This document shows positions 16,140 through 23,963 of a stretch of 45,458 nucleotides of DNA, in pieces. The translations under genes were made by a program, and so were the position numbers. The notes under the pieces are model-generated. The model was not told the origin of the DNA. It made no database searches and worked only from the letters and a program-made list of their open reading frames with translations. Positions within the stretch are counted from its first letter, which is position 1, and every line of letters starts with the position of its first letter. This DNA is from Arthrobacter sp. AL12 (lineage in GTDB: Bacteria > Actinomycetota > Actinomycetes > Actinomycetales > Micrococcaceae): the NCBI RefSeq assembly GCF_029960645.1, contig NZ_JASBQY010000003.1, forward strand, positions 65,754-111,211, read 5' to 3'.

Positions 16140-16171
16140 GTCCGGCCGCCCTGCGTGACCCGGAAAGACGC

Positions 16172-16202
16172 CCCCGCAGCTGCCTAGCAGGCGGCTGCGG
16201 GG
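16172..16202. terminator. terminator between SHOCT and SRPBCC genes
   Basis: CCCCGCAGCTGCC and GGCGGCTGCGGGG form a 13-bp stem with one wobble and loop TAGCA, followed by GTGTTT. It lies between convergent genes. Confidence 0.65.
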
Positions 16203-16242
16203 TGTTTCTGTGCGGGTTTGTTGTGTTGCGGACCGGCTCCGG

Positions 16243-16740
16243 TCAGCTGACCCTGGTCTCGGCGAGGATGGCGTCGATCTGGGCGAGGGCCTGCTTCATG
16301 CCCTCTTCCATGCCCATGGCGAGGACCTTCTCCAGGGCCTCCGGGGAGTCAAAGGTCGACACCACGGTCATCCGGGTGCGGTTGTCGATTGCCTCAAGCT
16401 CCATGACGGCGTGGCTGGTGCCCATCGCGGGGACCGGGTCCCCGTTCTCGTCGGCGAACCCGTCGTCGAACTCCAGGCGGTGTGGTGCCTCGATAGCGGT
16501 GAACCGCCACCAGCCCCGGCTCTTCTCGCCTTCAGGGCCGGTCATGTAGTAGCTGGCACTCCCCCCGGAGACGAAGTCGTGGCTGTCGAAGGTCGCGGGC
16601 CAGGTGGGCGGGCCCCACCAGCGTTCAAGCTTGCGCGGATCTTCCCAGACTTGCCAGACACGTTCGACGCCGGCATCGAACTCGGCGACGACGGTGAAGC
16701 TCAGGGCTTCGGAATTCTTCTGCGAACTGATTACGGTCAT
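16243..16740 (-). CDS. SRPBCC (AHSA1-type) domain protein
   Basis: A 165-residue START/Bet v1-fold protein. FDAGVERVWQVWEDPRKLERWWGPPTWPATF (ends FDAGVERVW and WWGPPTWPAT) and the MTVVSTFDS strand are typical of the AHSA1-like group. Ligand unknown. Its ATG overlaps the stop of the ArsR-type regulator by 4 bp, the standard arrangement for ArsR-SRPBCC pairs, so it is expressed with and probably repressed by that regulator. Confidence 0.92.
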   Translation of the reverse strand: MTVISSQKNSEALSFTVVAEFDAGVERVWQVWEDPRKLERWWGPPTWPATFDSHDFVSGGSASYYMTGPEGEKSRGWWRFTAIEAPHRLEFDDGFADENGDPVPAMGTSHAVMELEAIDNRTRMTVVSTFDSPEALEKVLAMGMEEGMKQALAQIDAILAETRVS

Positions 16741-17087
16741 GACGGAACTCTCTTCCTATCCTCGGCGAGAATGTCTGCGATCCGGTCGGCCCGCTGCCGC
16801 CAGATCGTTTCGTACTCATCGAGCAGCCGTCGGGCGCGCTGTAGGCCGTAGTGGTGGGCCCGCACGATCTGCTCCCGTCCGCGCCGTTCCTTCGTCACGA
16901 GGGAGGCGCGCTCCAATACCGCCACATGTTTCTGTACGGCGGCGAAACTCATGGCGTAGTGCTCGGCCAACCCCGATACCGAAGACTCGCCGGCCGTCAC
17001 GCGGGTGACGATGTCCCGGCGGGTGGCGTCGGCGAACGCCTGGAACAGGCGGTCAAGGTCAGCGTCACTCAGATCATCTACAACCAT
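16737..17087 (-). CDS. ArsR-family transcriptional regulator
   Basis: A 116-residue winged-helix repressor. The recognition region is VSGLAEHYAMSFAAVQKHVAVLERA (about 37-61). No cysteine metal site of the classical ArsR type is present, so it probably belongs to the non-metal group paired with SRPBCC proteins. Its start codon lies inside a perfect palindrome (17078-17097), and TATTCT lies eight bases upstream, so both leaderless expression and autorepression are likely. Confidence 0.92.
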   Translation of the reverse strand: MVVDDLSDADLDRLFQAFADATRRDIVTRVTAGESSVSGLAEHYAMSFAAVQKHVAVLERASLVTKERRGREQIVRAHHYGLQRARRLLDEYETIWRQRADRIADILAEDRKRVPS

Positions 17088-17097
17088 TTGGTTGTAG
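17078..17097. promoter_or_regulatory. ArsR-type operator spanning the start codon
   Basis: Perfect inverted repeat CTACAACCA, two bases, TGGTTGTAG. It covers the ATG at 17085-17087 and touches the minus-strand -10 candidate TATTCT (17096-17101), so bound repressor would block initiation. Confidence 0.75.
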
Positions 17098-17139
17098 AAT
17101 AATCTGCCCGTTCCGTCGTGTCAACGGGTTTCAAGAGGA

Positions 17140-17448
17140 CTATTTGGCCATGCCGGGGTGCACGGCGACGAACTCGATTGCGTTGGCTGGCTGGACGGTC
17201 CTTTTCGGCGCCCGGGAATATCCCTTTGCATCCAGGTGGTTCTCCGCCCGGTAGACGGCCAGGGCCTCGTCGTAGAGGGTGTTGAGCTGCTGGCCGGTGA
17301 ACTCCTCCGTGGAGCCGTCATTGAAAGTGAGGGCAATGATGGTGCTGCCCGGGAAGTGCCTCTTCATGCGGATGAAGCCTTCGGCGTCCTGCTGGAGATT
17401 GATCAATGCGGTCCTGCCTTCGTGTTGGGGACTTCCAGTCTCCCGCAC
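17140..17448 (-). CDS. small hypothetical protein
   Basis: Up to 102 residues, of unrecognised family. The core (INLQQDAEGFIRMKRHFPG, then TIIALTFNDGSTEEFTGQQL) has an ordinary protein composition with a beta-rich start and helical middle. The start is uncertain: GTG at 17448, or a TTG 14 codons in after GCAGGACCGCA. It is convergent with nothing and lies downstream of the 61-residue gene on the same strand. Confidence 0.5.
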   Translation of the reverse strand: MRETGSPQHEGRTALINLQQDAEGFIRMKRHFPGSTIIALTFNDGSTEEFTGQQLNTLYDEALAVYRAENHLDAKGYSRAPKRTVQPANAIEFVAVHPGMAK

Positions 17449-17484
17449 GTTCCGCGGAACGCCCGCACGACGGGGTCTGACAGA

Positions 17485-17512
17485 GAGGAAGGCCCCTCGC
17501 GGAGGAGCCTTC
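17485..17512 (-). terminator. hairpin after the small ORF at 17526
   Basis: GGAAGGC and GCCTTCC flank an inner CCTC/GAGG pair, forming a stem with one-base interruptions between two minus-strand genes. The T tract is weak, so termination may be partial. Confidence 0.45.
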
Positions 17513-17525
17513 CCTGGTTTTCCAG

Positions 17526-17711
17526 CTAGACCTTCTCGGTGGTCCGGTCAGTCGTGGCCGGCTCCTCGACGGTGAATTCCCTGCTGCGGCGGGGGAAAGC
17601 CCAGAACTTGAAGCCAGGCTCTTCCACCCGGGGCTCCGGGCGCACCTGGGTGTCCTTCGATTCATCCTTCTTGATGTCCCGACGGAACTCCCTGTTGTAC
17701 TGATAGCACAT
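17526..17711 (-). CDS. small charged hypothetical protein
   Basis: A 61-residue hydrophilic protein starting MCYQYNREFRRDIKK, rich in Arg, Glu and Lys and lacking membrane segments. It has an excellent Shine-Dalgarno, AAGGAGG, six bases before the ATG at 17711, which is the main support for it being real. No family recognised. Confidence 0.65.
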   Translation of the reverse strand: MCYQYNREFRRDIKKDESKDTQVRPEPRVEEPGFKFWAFPRRSREFTVEEPATTDRTTEKV

Positions 17712-17877
17712 CACTGACCTCCTTATCGTGACTGCGCTTTAATCCTCCTCCCCATCCCGCCGCGCGTCGATACCCCTGCCTGCCGAACCGGGGAATGCCC
17801 GGGGGGTACGGATGCCCTTCCGGATCGCACGGGGGCCAGCTTTACTGGAACCAGCGACACACAGTGGAGGGGGAACC

Positions 17878-18192
17878 ATGAAGTCCAACGGAACGCGGCA
17901 GATCGTGGCGGGCAGCCTTGCCCTGGCTACGGCCATATTTGTCCTGCCGACGCCGCTTTTCCAGGTGGCCACTGGCAGTGCCGATGCGGGAGTGACGGGT
18001 CTGTTTGTTCTGGGACTGGCGCTGCTGGCAGCCGGACTCGGTTTGCTCGGCTTCGGACTGCACCGGCGCTCGCGCGACCTGAAGACCGCGCGGACCTACG
18101 CCAACAGGGAGCCTTCGTCCTTGGACGAGGACCGTCCGGTCAACCCTTACGCGGTGCCGAAGTCGTACGGCGCCGTGCCTCCGCTGTCGTGA
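17878..18192 (+). CDS. small two-helix membrane protein
   Basis: A 104-residue protein with two hydrophobic segments (about 10-33 and 40-64), followed by a basic then acidic hydrophilic tail (HRRSRDLKTARTYANREP). GGAGG lies seven bases before the ATG at 17878; an earlier in-frame ATG lacks this. Function unknown. Its 3' end overlaps the remnant of a VOC gene on the other strand. Confidence 0.7.
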   Translation: MKSNGTRQIVAGSLALATAIFVLPTPLFQVATGSADAGVTGLFVLGLALLAAGLGLLGFGLHRRSRDLKTARTYANREPSSLDEDRPVNPYAVPKSYGAVPPLS

Positions 18193-18325
18193 GGGGCCGC
18201 GTCTCGAGGACGACGAAGTCCCCACCGGGAGGCTGCCGGGGCGCATAGTCCAGAGCGGCAGTCCAGAAATCCAGTTGGTGCCGGAGATCATCGACACGGA
18301 TGACGATGGAGCCAATGCCGATCAT
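18140..18325 (-). pseudogene. truncated VOC-family protein remnant
   Basis: The first 40 residues (MIGIGSIVIRVDDLRHQLDF to GGDFVVLE) are a clear N-terminal half-module of a glyoxalase/VOC protein, about a third of the normal length. The frame then runs into unrelated sequence antisense to the membrane-protein gene and stops. Deletion of the remainder is the simplest reading. Confidence 0.7.
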
Positions 18326-18337
18326 GGGATGGGCGCC

Positions 18338-18802
18338 CTAATCCCTGCCCAGGAGCCCGTCGGTGGCGGCATCGGGCAGCCCGTCGAAGTATTTCGCAAG
18401 GACCTCCCGGAAGACCCCCTGCCCGGGGTCGGCCCGGAGGAAGAGGGTCATTGAGGAGTGCAGCTTCCGTTCATCGGTGCCGCCGAAGATCTGCCCCGCG
18501 GTGCGGCCCTCGAGACCGCCCACGGCACCGGCGCATTCGGCCAGCCGCGGACCCAGCACAGGGTGGCGCAGATACGCCTTCGCTTCATCGAGCGAGGTCA
18601 CGGCATACTTTCGGGCGGCCGGGCTCTGCCCGAGCCCGGCGATCTGCGGGAACACAAACCACATCCAGTGGCTGCGCTTGGAACCCGCGAGGAGTTCCTC
18701 GAGGGCGTGCCGGTACGTGCCGCCCGCGTTCTGGGCTGTGATGAACCGTTCCAGATCGAACGGATCCGCCGCGGCGTCCTCCCCGGTTCCGGCTGACATC
18801 AT
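18338..18802 (-). CDS. DUF1810 family protein
   Basis: A 154-residue protein of the DUF1810 (COG5579) family. FDLERFITAQ, SHWMWFVFPQIAGLG (about 45-59) and LFLRADPGQGVFREVLAKYFDGLPD mark the family; function is unknown. Two adjacent ATG codons could start it. The first overlaps the stop codon of the GAF-ANTAR gene by 4 bp, so the two are coupled, which hints that this protein works with or under that regulator. Confidence 0.9.
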   Translation of the reverse strand: MMSAGTGEDAAADPFDLERFITAQNAGGTYRHALEELLAGSKRSHWMWFVFPQIAGLGQSPAARKYAVTSLDEAKAYLRHPVLGPRLAECAGAVGGLEGRTAGQIFGGTDERKLHSSMTLFLRADPGQGVFREVLAKYFDGLPDAATDGLLGRD

Positions 18803-19434
18803 TCTTCGAACCGGGCCGTCATGTCGGTATCGCCGGCGATGGAGGCCACAACGGCCGCCGCAACATCGCGGATCTTCATGTTCCTGTTGTTGGAGGTATT
18901 CCGGAGGATCTTGAAGGCGGCCTCCCGCCCGCAGCGGTTCTGGGCCATGATCGCCCCGATCGCTATGTCGATGATGGTCCTCGACTGCATGGCGGCGGCA
19001 AGGTCATCCCTGGAGTCGCTGAGCTGCGAGAACCTCAACGCCAGCAGGAGGGCGCGGGAGGCTTCGACGGCAAACTGCTGTGCGTGCTCGACATCGTCGT
19101 TGGAGAATGCCTCGGTCCGCGGCGAGTAGAAGTTAACGACCGCCGAGCTGTCATCGTCGAGCACGATCGGGATCCGAAGCGTGCTGACGGATCCCTCGCT
19201 GGTGCTGCCCGCGTCTAAGGAAACCTGCTTCCGCCGGTGGACGGTGATCCCGCAGGACACCTCGGACCCCGGGTGCGAGAGTTCCGCCGCCGCCAGGCTG
19301 GCCAGATCGGCCAGGAAATCGTCGACGCCGGACCCCGCCCGGGTGCCCTCCAGTAAAAGCCCCAGCAGTGTGCTGGCGCCGCCGCTGACGTCGACTCTGA
19401 TATTGTGCGCCGATACGTCACGGTTCTCACGCAA
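18799..19434 (-). CDS. GAF-ANTAR RNA-binding regulator 1
   Basis: A 211-residue protein with an N-terminal GAF domain (about 20-140) and a C-terminal ANTAR domain (about 145-205; QSRTIIDIAIGAIMAQNRCGREAAF is its first helix region, shown to AF). ANTAR domains bind paired hairpins in mRNA leaders and prevent termination. The start appears to be the TTG at 19434 with GGGGGCAG upstream, and a later start would cut the GAF domain. It is translationally coupled to DUF1810. Confidence 0.88.
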   Translation of the reverse strand: MRENRDVSAHNIRVDVSGGASTLLGLLLEGTRAGSGVDDFLADLASLAAAELSHPGSEVSCGITVHRRKQVSLDAGSTSEGSVSTLRIPIVLDDDSSAVVNFYSPRTEAFSNDDVEHAQQFAVEASRALLLALRFSQLSDSRDDLAAAMQSRTIIDIAIGAIMAQNRCGREAAFKILRNTSNNRNMKIRDVAAAVVASIAGDTDMTARFEE

Positions 19435-19486
19435 TTGCTGCCCCCAAGTCCAGCCGCACGCTCACAAACGGCGGCTTTCTCCCATC

Positions 19487-20212
19487 CTATTCCGGAGGAT
19501 CCACCGAGGGTAGCGAAGCGCCCTCCAGGATATCCGCGGCAATGGTGTGGAGCTTCGTGTCGGTTGCCCTGGCGGCCAGATGGAGCAGTTCCAGGGACTG
19601 CTCCCTGCTGCACCTGTTCTGAATCATGATGAGGGCGACGGCGGCGTCAATGACGGCGCGGGACTTCAGGGCGGACTGGAGATGCTCCGGGTAAATCTCC
19701 GGAGGGTGGACTTTGAGGGCCAGCCGCAATATCCGGGACATGGAGACGGCGTGGCGCTCCACCTCCGCGACCGTCTCGCTGTCGAAAACGCCGCTCGTGC
19801 GGGCATAGCAGTTCAGGGCCGCGGCTGAGCCCGGATCCGTGGTGATCGGCACGGCCAGCACCGACCGGATGCCCTCGCCGGAAACCGTCGAGGCGTAGTG
19901 CGCCCAGCGGTCATCAGCCGCCACGTCAGGAACCAGGACGGTGGTTCCACTCCGCAAGGCCGTCAGGCAGGGCCCGTCGTCGAACGTGTATTGCTTCTCG
20001 TCCAGCCGTTTCGCTTCCTCGCAGCTGCTGGCGACAGTGGCGGGGGAACCGTTCCGTTCCACCGTGATGGCACACAGCATGGGCTCCGGACCGCCGAGGC
20101 GGGTCGCGGAGATGGTGGTCAAACCAAGAAGAAAGTCGGTGAACCCTGGACTTTCCAGCAGGAGATCCTGCAGTTGCTCGGGTGAGGGAGATGCGCCGGT
20201 ACCGGGAACCAT
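19487..20212 (-). CDS. GAF-ANTAR RNA-binding regulator 2
   Basis: A 241-residue protein: GAF domain (about 15-165, with DDGPCLTALRSG and IRSVLAVPI) and ANTAR domain (about 175-235, ALKSRAVIDAAVALIMIQNR). DDGPCLTA is typical of actinobacterial GAF-ANTAR proteins whose ligand is unknown. The frame extends to 20626, but the ATG at 20212 starts the conserved part; TAGGAT 10 bases upstream could be its -10. It diverges from regulator 3, and the two share similar GAF sequences. Confidence 0.88.
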   Translation of the reverse strand: MVPGTGASPSPEQLQDLLLESPGFTDFLLGLTTISATRLGGPEPMLCAITVERNGSPATVASSCEEAKRLDEKQYTFDDGPCLTALRSGTTVLVPDVAADDRWAHYASTVSGEGIRSVLAVPITTDPGSAAALNCYARTSGVFDSETVAEVERHAVSMSRILRLALKVHPPEIYPEHLQSALKSRAVIDAAVALIMIQNRCSREQSLELLHLAARATDTKLHTIAADILEGASLPSVDPPE

Positions 20213-20351
20213 GCCGGTCTCAATCCTACGAACGCCTGAACGTATGTGACGCGCCGGCTCAGCGGCTGCGGACTCTTGATCGCCCGCAACCCAAATAGCG
20301 AAACCCGGACCTGTCACGGCCAACATCCAGCTACTACCGACACTACGCCGT

Positions 20352-20442
20352 GCGGGGGCCTGTGAATATAGGCGCCCCCGGCCAGCCCGCCGTATGCTTG
20401 GAACCTGTGGCGATACGCGCCGGCTGGCATACCGCCGGTATG
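20352..20442. promoter_or_regulatory. inverted repeats between divergent GAF-ANTAR genes
   Basis: CGGGG with GCCT pairs with AGGC and CCCCG at about 20353-20380. CATACC, GCC, GGTATG forms a perfect inverted repeat at 20428-20442, just before the Shine-Dalgarno of the plus-strand gene. These could be leader hairpins or an operator. Confidence 0.4.
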
Positions 20443-20458
20443 TACTTCTGAGGTGAAA

Positions 20459-21181
20459 ATGAGCGTGGAACTGCCGCTGGCTGACGAGATCACCGCTGTT
20501 TTCGCCCGCGCCACCAAGCTGCTGCTGACCGAAGAGACGGTGGCCCACGCCCTCCGGCTGATCACCGACGCCGCGACTGCGGCAATTCCCGGCGCGATCG
20601 GTGCCGGGGTCTCCCTGATCAACCATTCGGGCCTGCGGCAGACGACTGCCGCGTCCGACGCCGTTGTGGCGGAAGCCGACGCGCTGCAGTACGCGCTGGA
20701 GGAAGGCCCTTGCATCACGGCCTGGGCGAGCGGAGAAACGGTCCTTGTAGAGGATCTGGCCTCGGACCGGCGCTGGAAGCGCTGGGCTCCCGCCGCTGCT
20801 GGCTTGGGAATTGCCTCCTCAGTAAGCTGCCCCCTGCTTTCCGGCGGTCTTGCACTGGGAGCCGTGAAGGTCTACTCCGACGGCGGCCAGTTCGCCGGCA
20901 ACGGCACGGTCCGTTTAGCCGAACTCTTTGCCGAACAGGCGACCCTCTTTGTCATCCATTCGCACGCCCGTGAGGCTGCCCGGACGCTGAGTGACCGCCT
21001 GCAGGAATCCCTGGCCCAAAGGGACACCATCAGCATGGCCAAGGGCCTGCTGATGGCCCGGAACAGCACCAACGATGATGCCGCATTCAGGGATTTGATG
21101 ATGCTGTCGCGGCAGACAGGGAAGCCTCTGGCACTGGTCGCGGCGGAACTGCTGGCTGCGGCCAGACCCTTCGATAATTAA
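20459..21181 (+). CDS. GAF-ANTAR RNA-binding regulator 3
   Basis: A 240-residue protein with GAF (about 15-160, including EEGPCITAWASG) and ANTAR (about 170-235, LAQRDTISMAKGLLMARNS) domains. GAGG lies five bases before the ATG; the GTG six bases earlier is less likely. It is the divergent neighbour of regulator 2 and closely related to it. The RNA targets are unknown. Confidence 0.9.
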   Translation: MSVELPLADEITAVFARATKLLLTEETVAHALRLITDAATAAIPGAIGAGVSLINHSGLRQTTAASDAVVAEADALQYALEEGPCITAWASGETVLVEDLASDRRWKRWAPAAAGLGIASSVSCPLLSGGLALGAVKVYSDGGQFAGNGTVRLAELFAEQATLFVIHSHAREAARTLSDRLQESLAQRDTISMAKGLLMARNSTNDDAAFRDLMMLSRQTGKPLALVAAELLAAARPFDN

Positions 21182-21196
21182 GCGCAGGACGACGGC

Positions 21197-21541
21197 ATGG
21201 CCTTGGGCGACGAGGAGAGCGAACAGCGGCGGCGATTTGCCGAATCGCTGCGCCATGCCGACGTCAGCCTTGAAGAGCTGTGGCTCAGGTACTTCACCCT
21301 CGGCGGCCACGCCGGACAGTTCGAGGTGGAGGCGTACCTCCATGGCGCCATCGCGCTGCCAGCACTTCAGCGCGACATCCTCGCCCATGCGCTGAACGAG
21401 CGCCTCGATGAACTGTACTCCAGGGCGCCCCGGGCCTCGTACAGCGTCGATGCCCCCGTCAACACACCCGACGACGAGCCGGACGATGAGTCCGATGACG
21501 GGTCCGCCGAGGGGTCCGAAAAGAAGCCCGACGACGGCTGA
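21197..21541 (+). CDS. hypothetical protein with acidic tail
   Basis: A 114-residue protein beginning 15 bp after the GAF-ANTAR stop codon, hence probably in the same transcript. A helical N-terminal region (about 1-80; VSLEELWLRYFTLGGHAGQFEVEAYL shortened to VSLEELWLRYFTLGGHAG) precedes a tail dominated by Asp/Glu. Short proteins of this kind often follow GAF-ANTAR genes in related genomes by my recollection. No function can be assigned. Confidence 0.75.
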   Translation: MALGDEESEQRRRFAESLRHADVSLEELWLRYFTLGGHAGQFEVEAYLHGAIALPALQRDILAHALNERLDELYSRAPRASYSVDAPVNTPDDEPDDESDDGSAEGSEKKPDDG

Positions 21542-21624
21542 CTGCCGCCTTGCTAGAGTCAGCACTAGGGTGAGTGATCCGGGCCGGTCCGCCGCTGATT
21601 GACCGGCCAAGGAAGGTGGGAGCC

Positions 21625-22350
21625 ATGTTCGCATTCTTCACCGACACCAGCCTGGTGGAAGCCGGTCTGCTGGCCGCGACGTTCGTGCTGTGTTCAGCGA
21701 TCGGCATTGAACGGCAGGTCCGGCAGAAGAGCGCGGGCTACCGGACCCATGTGCTGGTGGGACTCGGCTCGTGCGCGTTCACCCTCGTGTCCGCGTACGG
21801 CTTCGCTTTCGTGACGGAGCCCGGAGCCGTCGTGGACCCGTCCCGCATCGCGGCCCAGATCGTCAGCGGCATCGGCTTCCTGGGCGCCGGCGTTATCTTC
21901 AAGGGCCGGGACGTGGTCCGCGGCCTCACCACGGCCGCCACCATCTGGGTATCTGCCGCGGTGGGCATGGCCTGCGGAGCCGGCATGGTCTCCCTCGGCG
22001 CCGTGCTGACGGTCTTCCACCTCCTGACGCTGTTTGTGATTGCCCCGGCCGTCCGCAGGATTCCCTCCGTGGACAGGAACCGCTTGATGCACATCGATTA
22101 CGCCGATGGCCAGGGCGTGCTGCGGCAGATCCTCGAAATCGCCGCCACCATGGGGTTCAGTTCCTCGATCCTGCGCACCCGAAGGACCGGCGATGAGCAA
22201 AGACCGATGGTCTCGATGGAGGTGCGGTTCTTCGGCCGCCACCCGCTGCGCAACCTGGTTCTTCCCCTGATGGACCTGAACGGTGTCGCCAGCGTGATTG
22301 TCCGGGGGACCGATTCGAGCGAGGACGACGACGACGATGACGAAGACTGA
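21625..22350 (+). CDS. MgtC/SapB family membrane protein
   Basis: A 241-residue inner-membrane protein. Five hydrophobic segments within residues 8-150 include the family core IGIERQVRQKSAGYRTHVLV and GIGFLGAGVIFKGRDVVRGLTTAAT (ends GIGFLGAGVIF and VRGLTTAAT). A cytoplasmic ACT-like domain follows (about 155-230) and the protein ends in a run of Asp. MgtC proteins aid growth at low magnesium and modulate F-type ATPase in some species. No magnesium riboswitch fits in the 83 bp upstream. Confidence 0.92.
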   Translation: MFAFFTDTSLVEAGLLAATFVLCSAIGIERQVRQKSAGYRTHVLVGLGSCAFTLVSAYGFAFVTEPGAVVDPSRIAAQIVSGIGFLGAGVIFKGRDVVRGLTTAATIWVSAAVGMACGAGMVSLGAVLTVFHLLTLFVIAPAVRRIPSVDRNRLMHIDYADGQGVLRQILEIAATMGFSSSILRTRRTGDEQRPMVSMEVRFFGRHPLRNLVLPLMDLNGVASVIVRGTDSSEDDDDDDED

Positions 22351-22371
22351 GGCGCTGCCGGGGGCTTTCGG

Positions 22372-22914
22372 ATGACCGGGACCACCAGGGCCCTGGCGGG
22401 CAGCGTCCGGATCCGGTTGTTGAGAGCCTCTGACGCGGAACCGATGTGCGCCGCCTACCTGCGCAACCGCGAACACCTGGCACCCTGGGAGCCGCTGCGG
22501 GCCGAGGAGTTCTTCACCGTCGAGGGCCAGATGATGAGCGTCCAGTCCAAGCTGGCTCTGTTCATCGCGGGATCCGACGTTCCGTGGGTGCTGGCGGACG
22601 GGGAATCGATTGTGGGCCTGATGACCCTCAGTGGCATCGTCCGCGGGCCGTTCCTCAGCGCCCACCTAGGGTACTGGGTGGACAAGGACTACACGGGGCG
22701 GGGGATCGGCTCCGCGGCGGTCGCCTTCGCCGTCGAGGCGGCGCGGGACGAACTGGGCCTGCACCGGCTGCAGGCCGCCACCCTCCAGCCCAACGCAGCC
22801 TCGCAGAAGATCCTCAAGCGCGCCGGTTTCACGGAAATCGGCGTGGCGCCGGCCTACCTCAACATTGCCGGGGGCTGGCGGGACCACGTCCTCTTCCAGC
22901 GAATCCTGTTCTGA
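22372..22914 (+). CDS. GNAT acetyltransferase, RimJ/RimL type
   Basis: A 180-residue acetyltransferase. YWVDKDYTGRGIGSAAVAFA (about 102-121) is the acetyl-CoA-binding motif A, and LQPNAASQKILKRAGFTEIG follows as motif B. The RimJ/RimL-like subgroup acetylates N-terminal amines or small amines; the substrate is unassigned. It starts 21 bp after the MgtC gene and is probably cotranscribed. Confidence 0.93.
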   Translation: MTGTTRALAGSVRIRLLRASDAEPMCAAYLRNREHLAPWEPLRAEEFFTVEGQMMSVQSKLALFIAGSDVPWVLADGESIVGLMTLSGIVRGPFLSAHLGYWVDKDYTGRGIGSAAVAFAVEAARDELGLHRLQAATLQPNAASQKILKRAGFTEIGVAPAYLNIAGGWRDHVLFQRILF

Positions 22915-22987
22915 GGCGCCGGATACTGGAGCGCCAGTTACCGAAACCGCGGGAACCCGGCGAGCCAGGACGTGCGAGACTCTCTGG

Positions 22988-23392
22988 GTGACTGATGAAT
23001 CGCTCGGGGCCCTGCACCATGTTGAACTGTGGGTGCCGCACCTTGGCCGCGCCAGGGACGAATGGGGCTGGCTCCTGGCCCGGCTGGGGTACCAGGACTA
23101 CCAGGACTGGCCGGACGGGTGCAGCTGGCGGCGGGGGCCGACCTACATCGTCGTAGAGGAATCCCCGGCCCTCAGCGGCCGGGAGCATGACCGCACTGCT
23201 CCCGGACTCAACCATTTGGCGTTCAGCGCCGGGAGCCGGGTGCAGGTCGCCGCGCTCGCCGCGGCCGCCGTCGGGCACGGCTGGCATGAGCTGTTCCCGG
23301 AGCAGTATCCGCATGCCGGCGGCCCGAACCACTTCGCCGCGTACCTGGTGAATTCCGACGGCTTCGAAGCCGAGCTGATCGCCACGGACTGA
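22988..23392 (+). CDS. VOC (glyoxalase-like) family protein
   Basis: A 134-residue protein of two VOC half-modules. LHHVELWVPHLGRARDEW opens the first and LNHLAFSAGSRVQVAALA the second; metal-ligand positions His (in LHHVELWV and LNHLAF) and Glu (FEAELIA) are present. The substrate is unknown. I chose the GTG at 22988, six bases after GAGACT, as a possible leaderless start; no Shine-Dalgarno is visible. Confidence 0.87.
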   Translation: MTDESLGALHHVELWVPHLGRARDEWGWLLARLGYQDYQDWPDGCSWRRGPTYIVVEESPALSGREHDRTAPGLNHLAFSAGSRVQVAALAAAAVGHGWHELFPEQYPHAGGPNHFAAYLVNSDGFEAELIATD

Positions 23393-23414
23393 GGGGCCCT
23401 GCCCGGGGCGAGGC

Positions 23415-23903
23415 TCAGCGCACCATCCGCTGGATCCGGACCGGGGTGCCGACCAGCTTATGCGCCGAGGTCGCCCCGTCCGGGACGAAGCCGTTGCGCC
23501 GGTAGAAGGCGTGGGCCCGCGGATTGTCCTCCGCAATCCAGAGGTATGCGCCGGCGTCGCCCACGGCCGCGTCCAGCAGCATCTGCCCCGCCCCCGAGCC
23601 GTAGTGGCTGGCGAGCACGTAGATGCCCTCCAGCTCCTGGGGCCGGGGTCCGTCCTCATCGCGTCCGGTCCCCGCGTTCGCCCAGCCGATGATGTCCGTC
23701 CCGGCGCAGGCCACCCAGGTGTCCGTGGTGGCGGCGGCGATGATTGCGCGCCACCGCTCCTCCCGCGGACCTTGCTGCAGCCCCGCCAGGGTCTCGGCCG
23801 GCAGCAGGTGGGCGTAGCTCTCGCGCCAGGCCTGGAGGTGCACCCGCGCAATGCCGGCCGCATCCTCCAGCGCGGCGGCCCGAACGGTCAGCTCTGTTCC
23901 CAT
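23415..23903 (-). CDS. GNAT family acetyltransferase
   Basis: A 162-residue acetyltransferase. LEGIYVLASHYGSGAGQMLL (about 95-114) is motif A and AHAFYRRNGFVPDG motif B. The substrate is unknown. The much longer open frame on this strand is fortuitous; the ATG at 23903 starts the conserved domain and is preceded by TACCCT and six bases, so leaderless. It diverges from the S51-like gene, with 60 bp between the start codons. Confidence 0.9.
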   Translation of the reverse strand: MGTELTVRAAALEDAAGIARVHLQAWRESYAHLLPAETLAGLQQGPREERWRAIIAAATTDTWVACAGTDIIGWANAGTGRDEDGPRPQELEGIYVLASHYGSGAGQMLLDAAVGDAGAYLWIAEDNPRAHAFYRRNGFVPDGATSAHKLVGTPVRIQRMVR

Positions 23904-23909
23904 CCGCAA

Positions 23910-23915
23910 AGGGTA
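23910..23915 (-). promoter_or_regulatory. -10 box for a leaderless GNAT mRNA
   Basis: TACCCT on the minus strand ends six bases before the ATG at 23903. Confidence 0.5.
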
Positions 23916-23951
23916 ATACCAATTTCCGCGCACCCCTGGCAGCGATCCGGG

Positions 23952-23957
23952 TACCTT
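23952..23957 (+). promoter_or_regulatory. -10 box for a leaderless S51-like mRNA
   Basis: TACCTT ends six bases before the ATG at 23964, with no Shine-Dalgarno. Confidence 0.5.
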
Positions 23958-23963
23958 GAAGCC

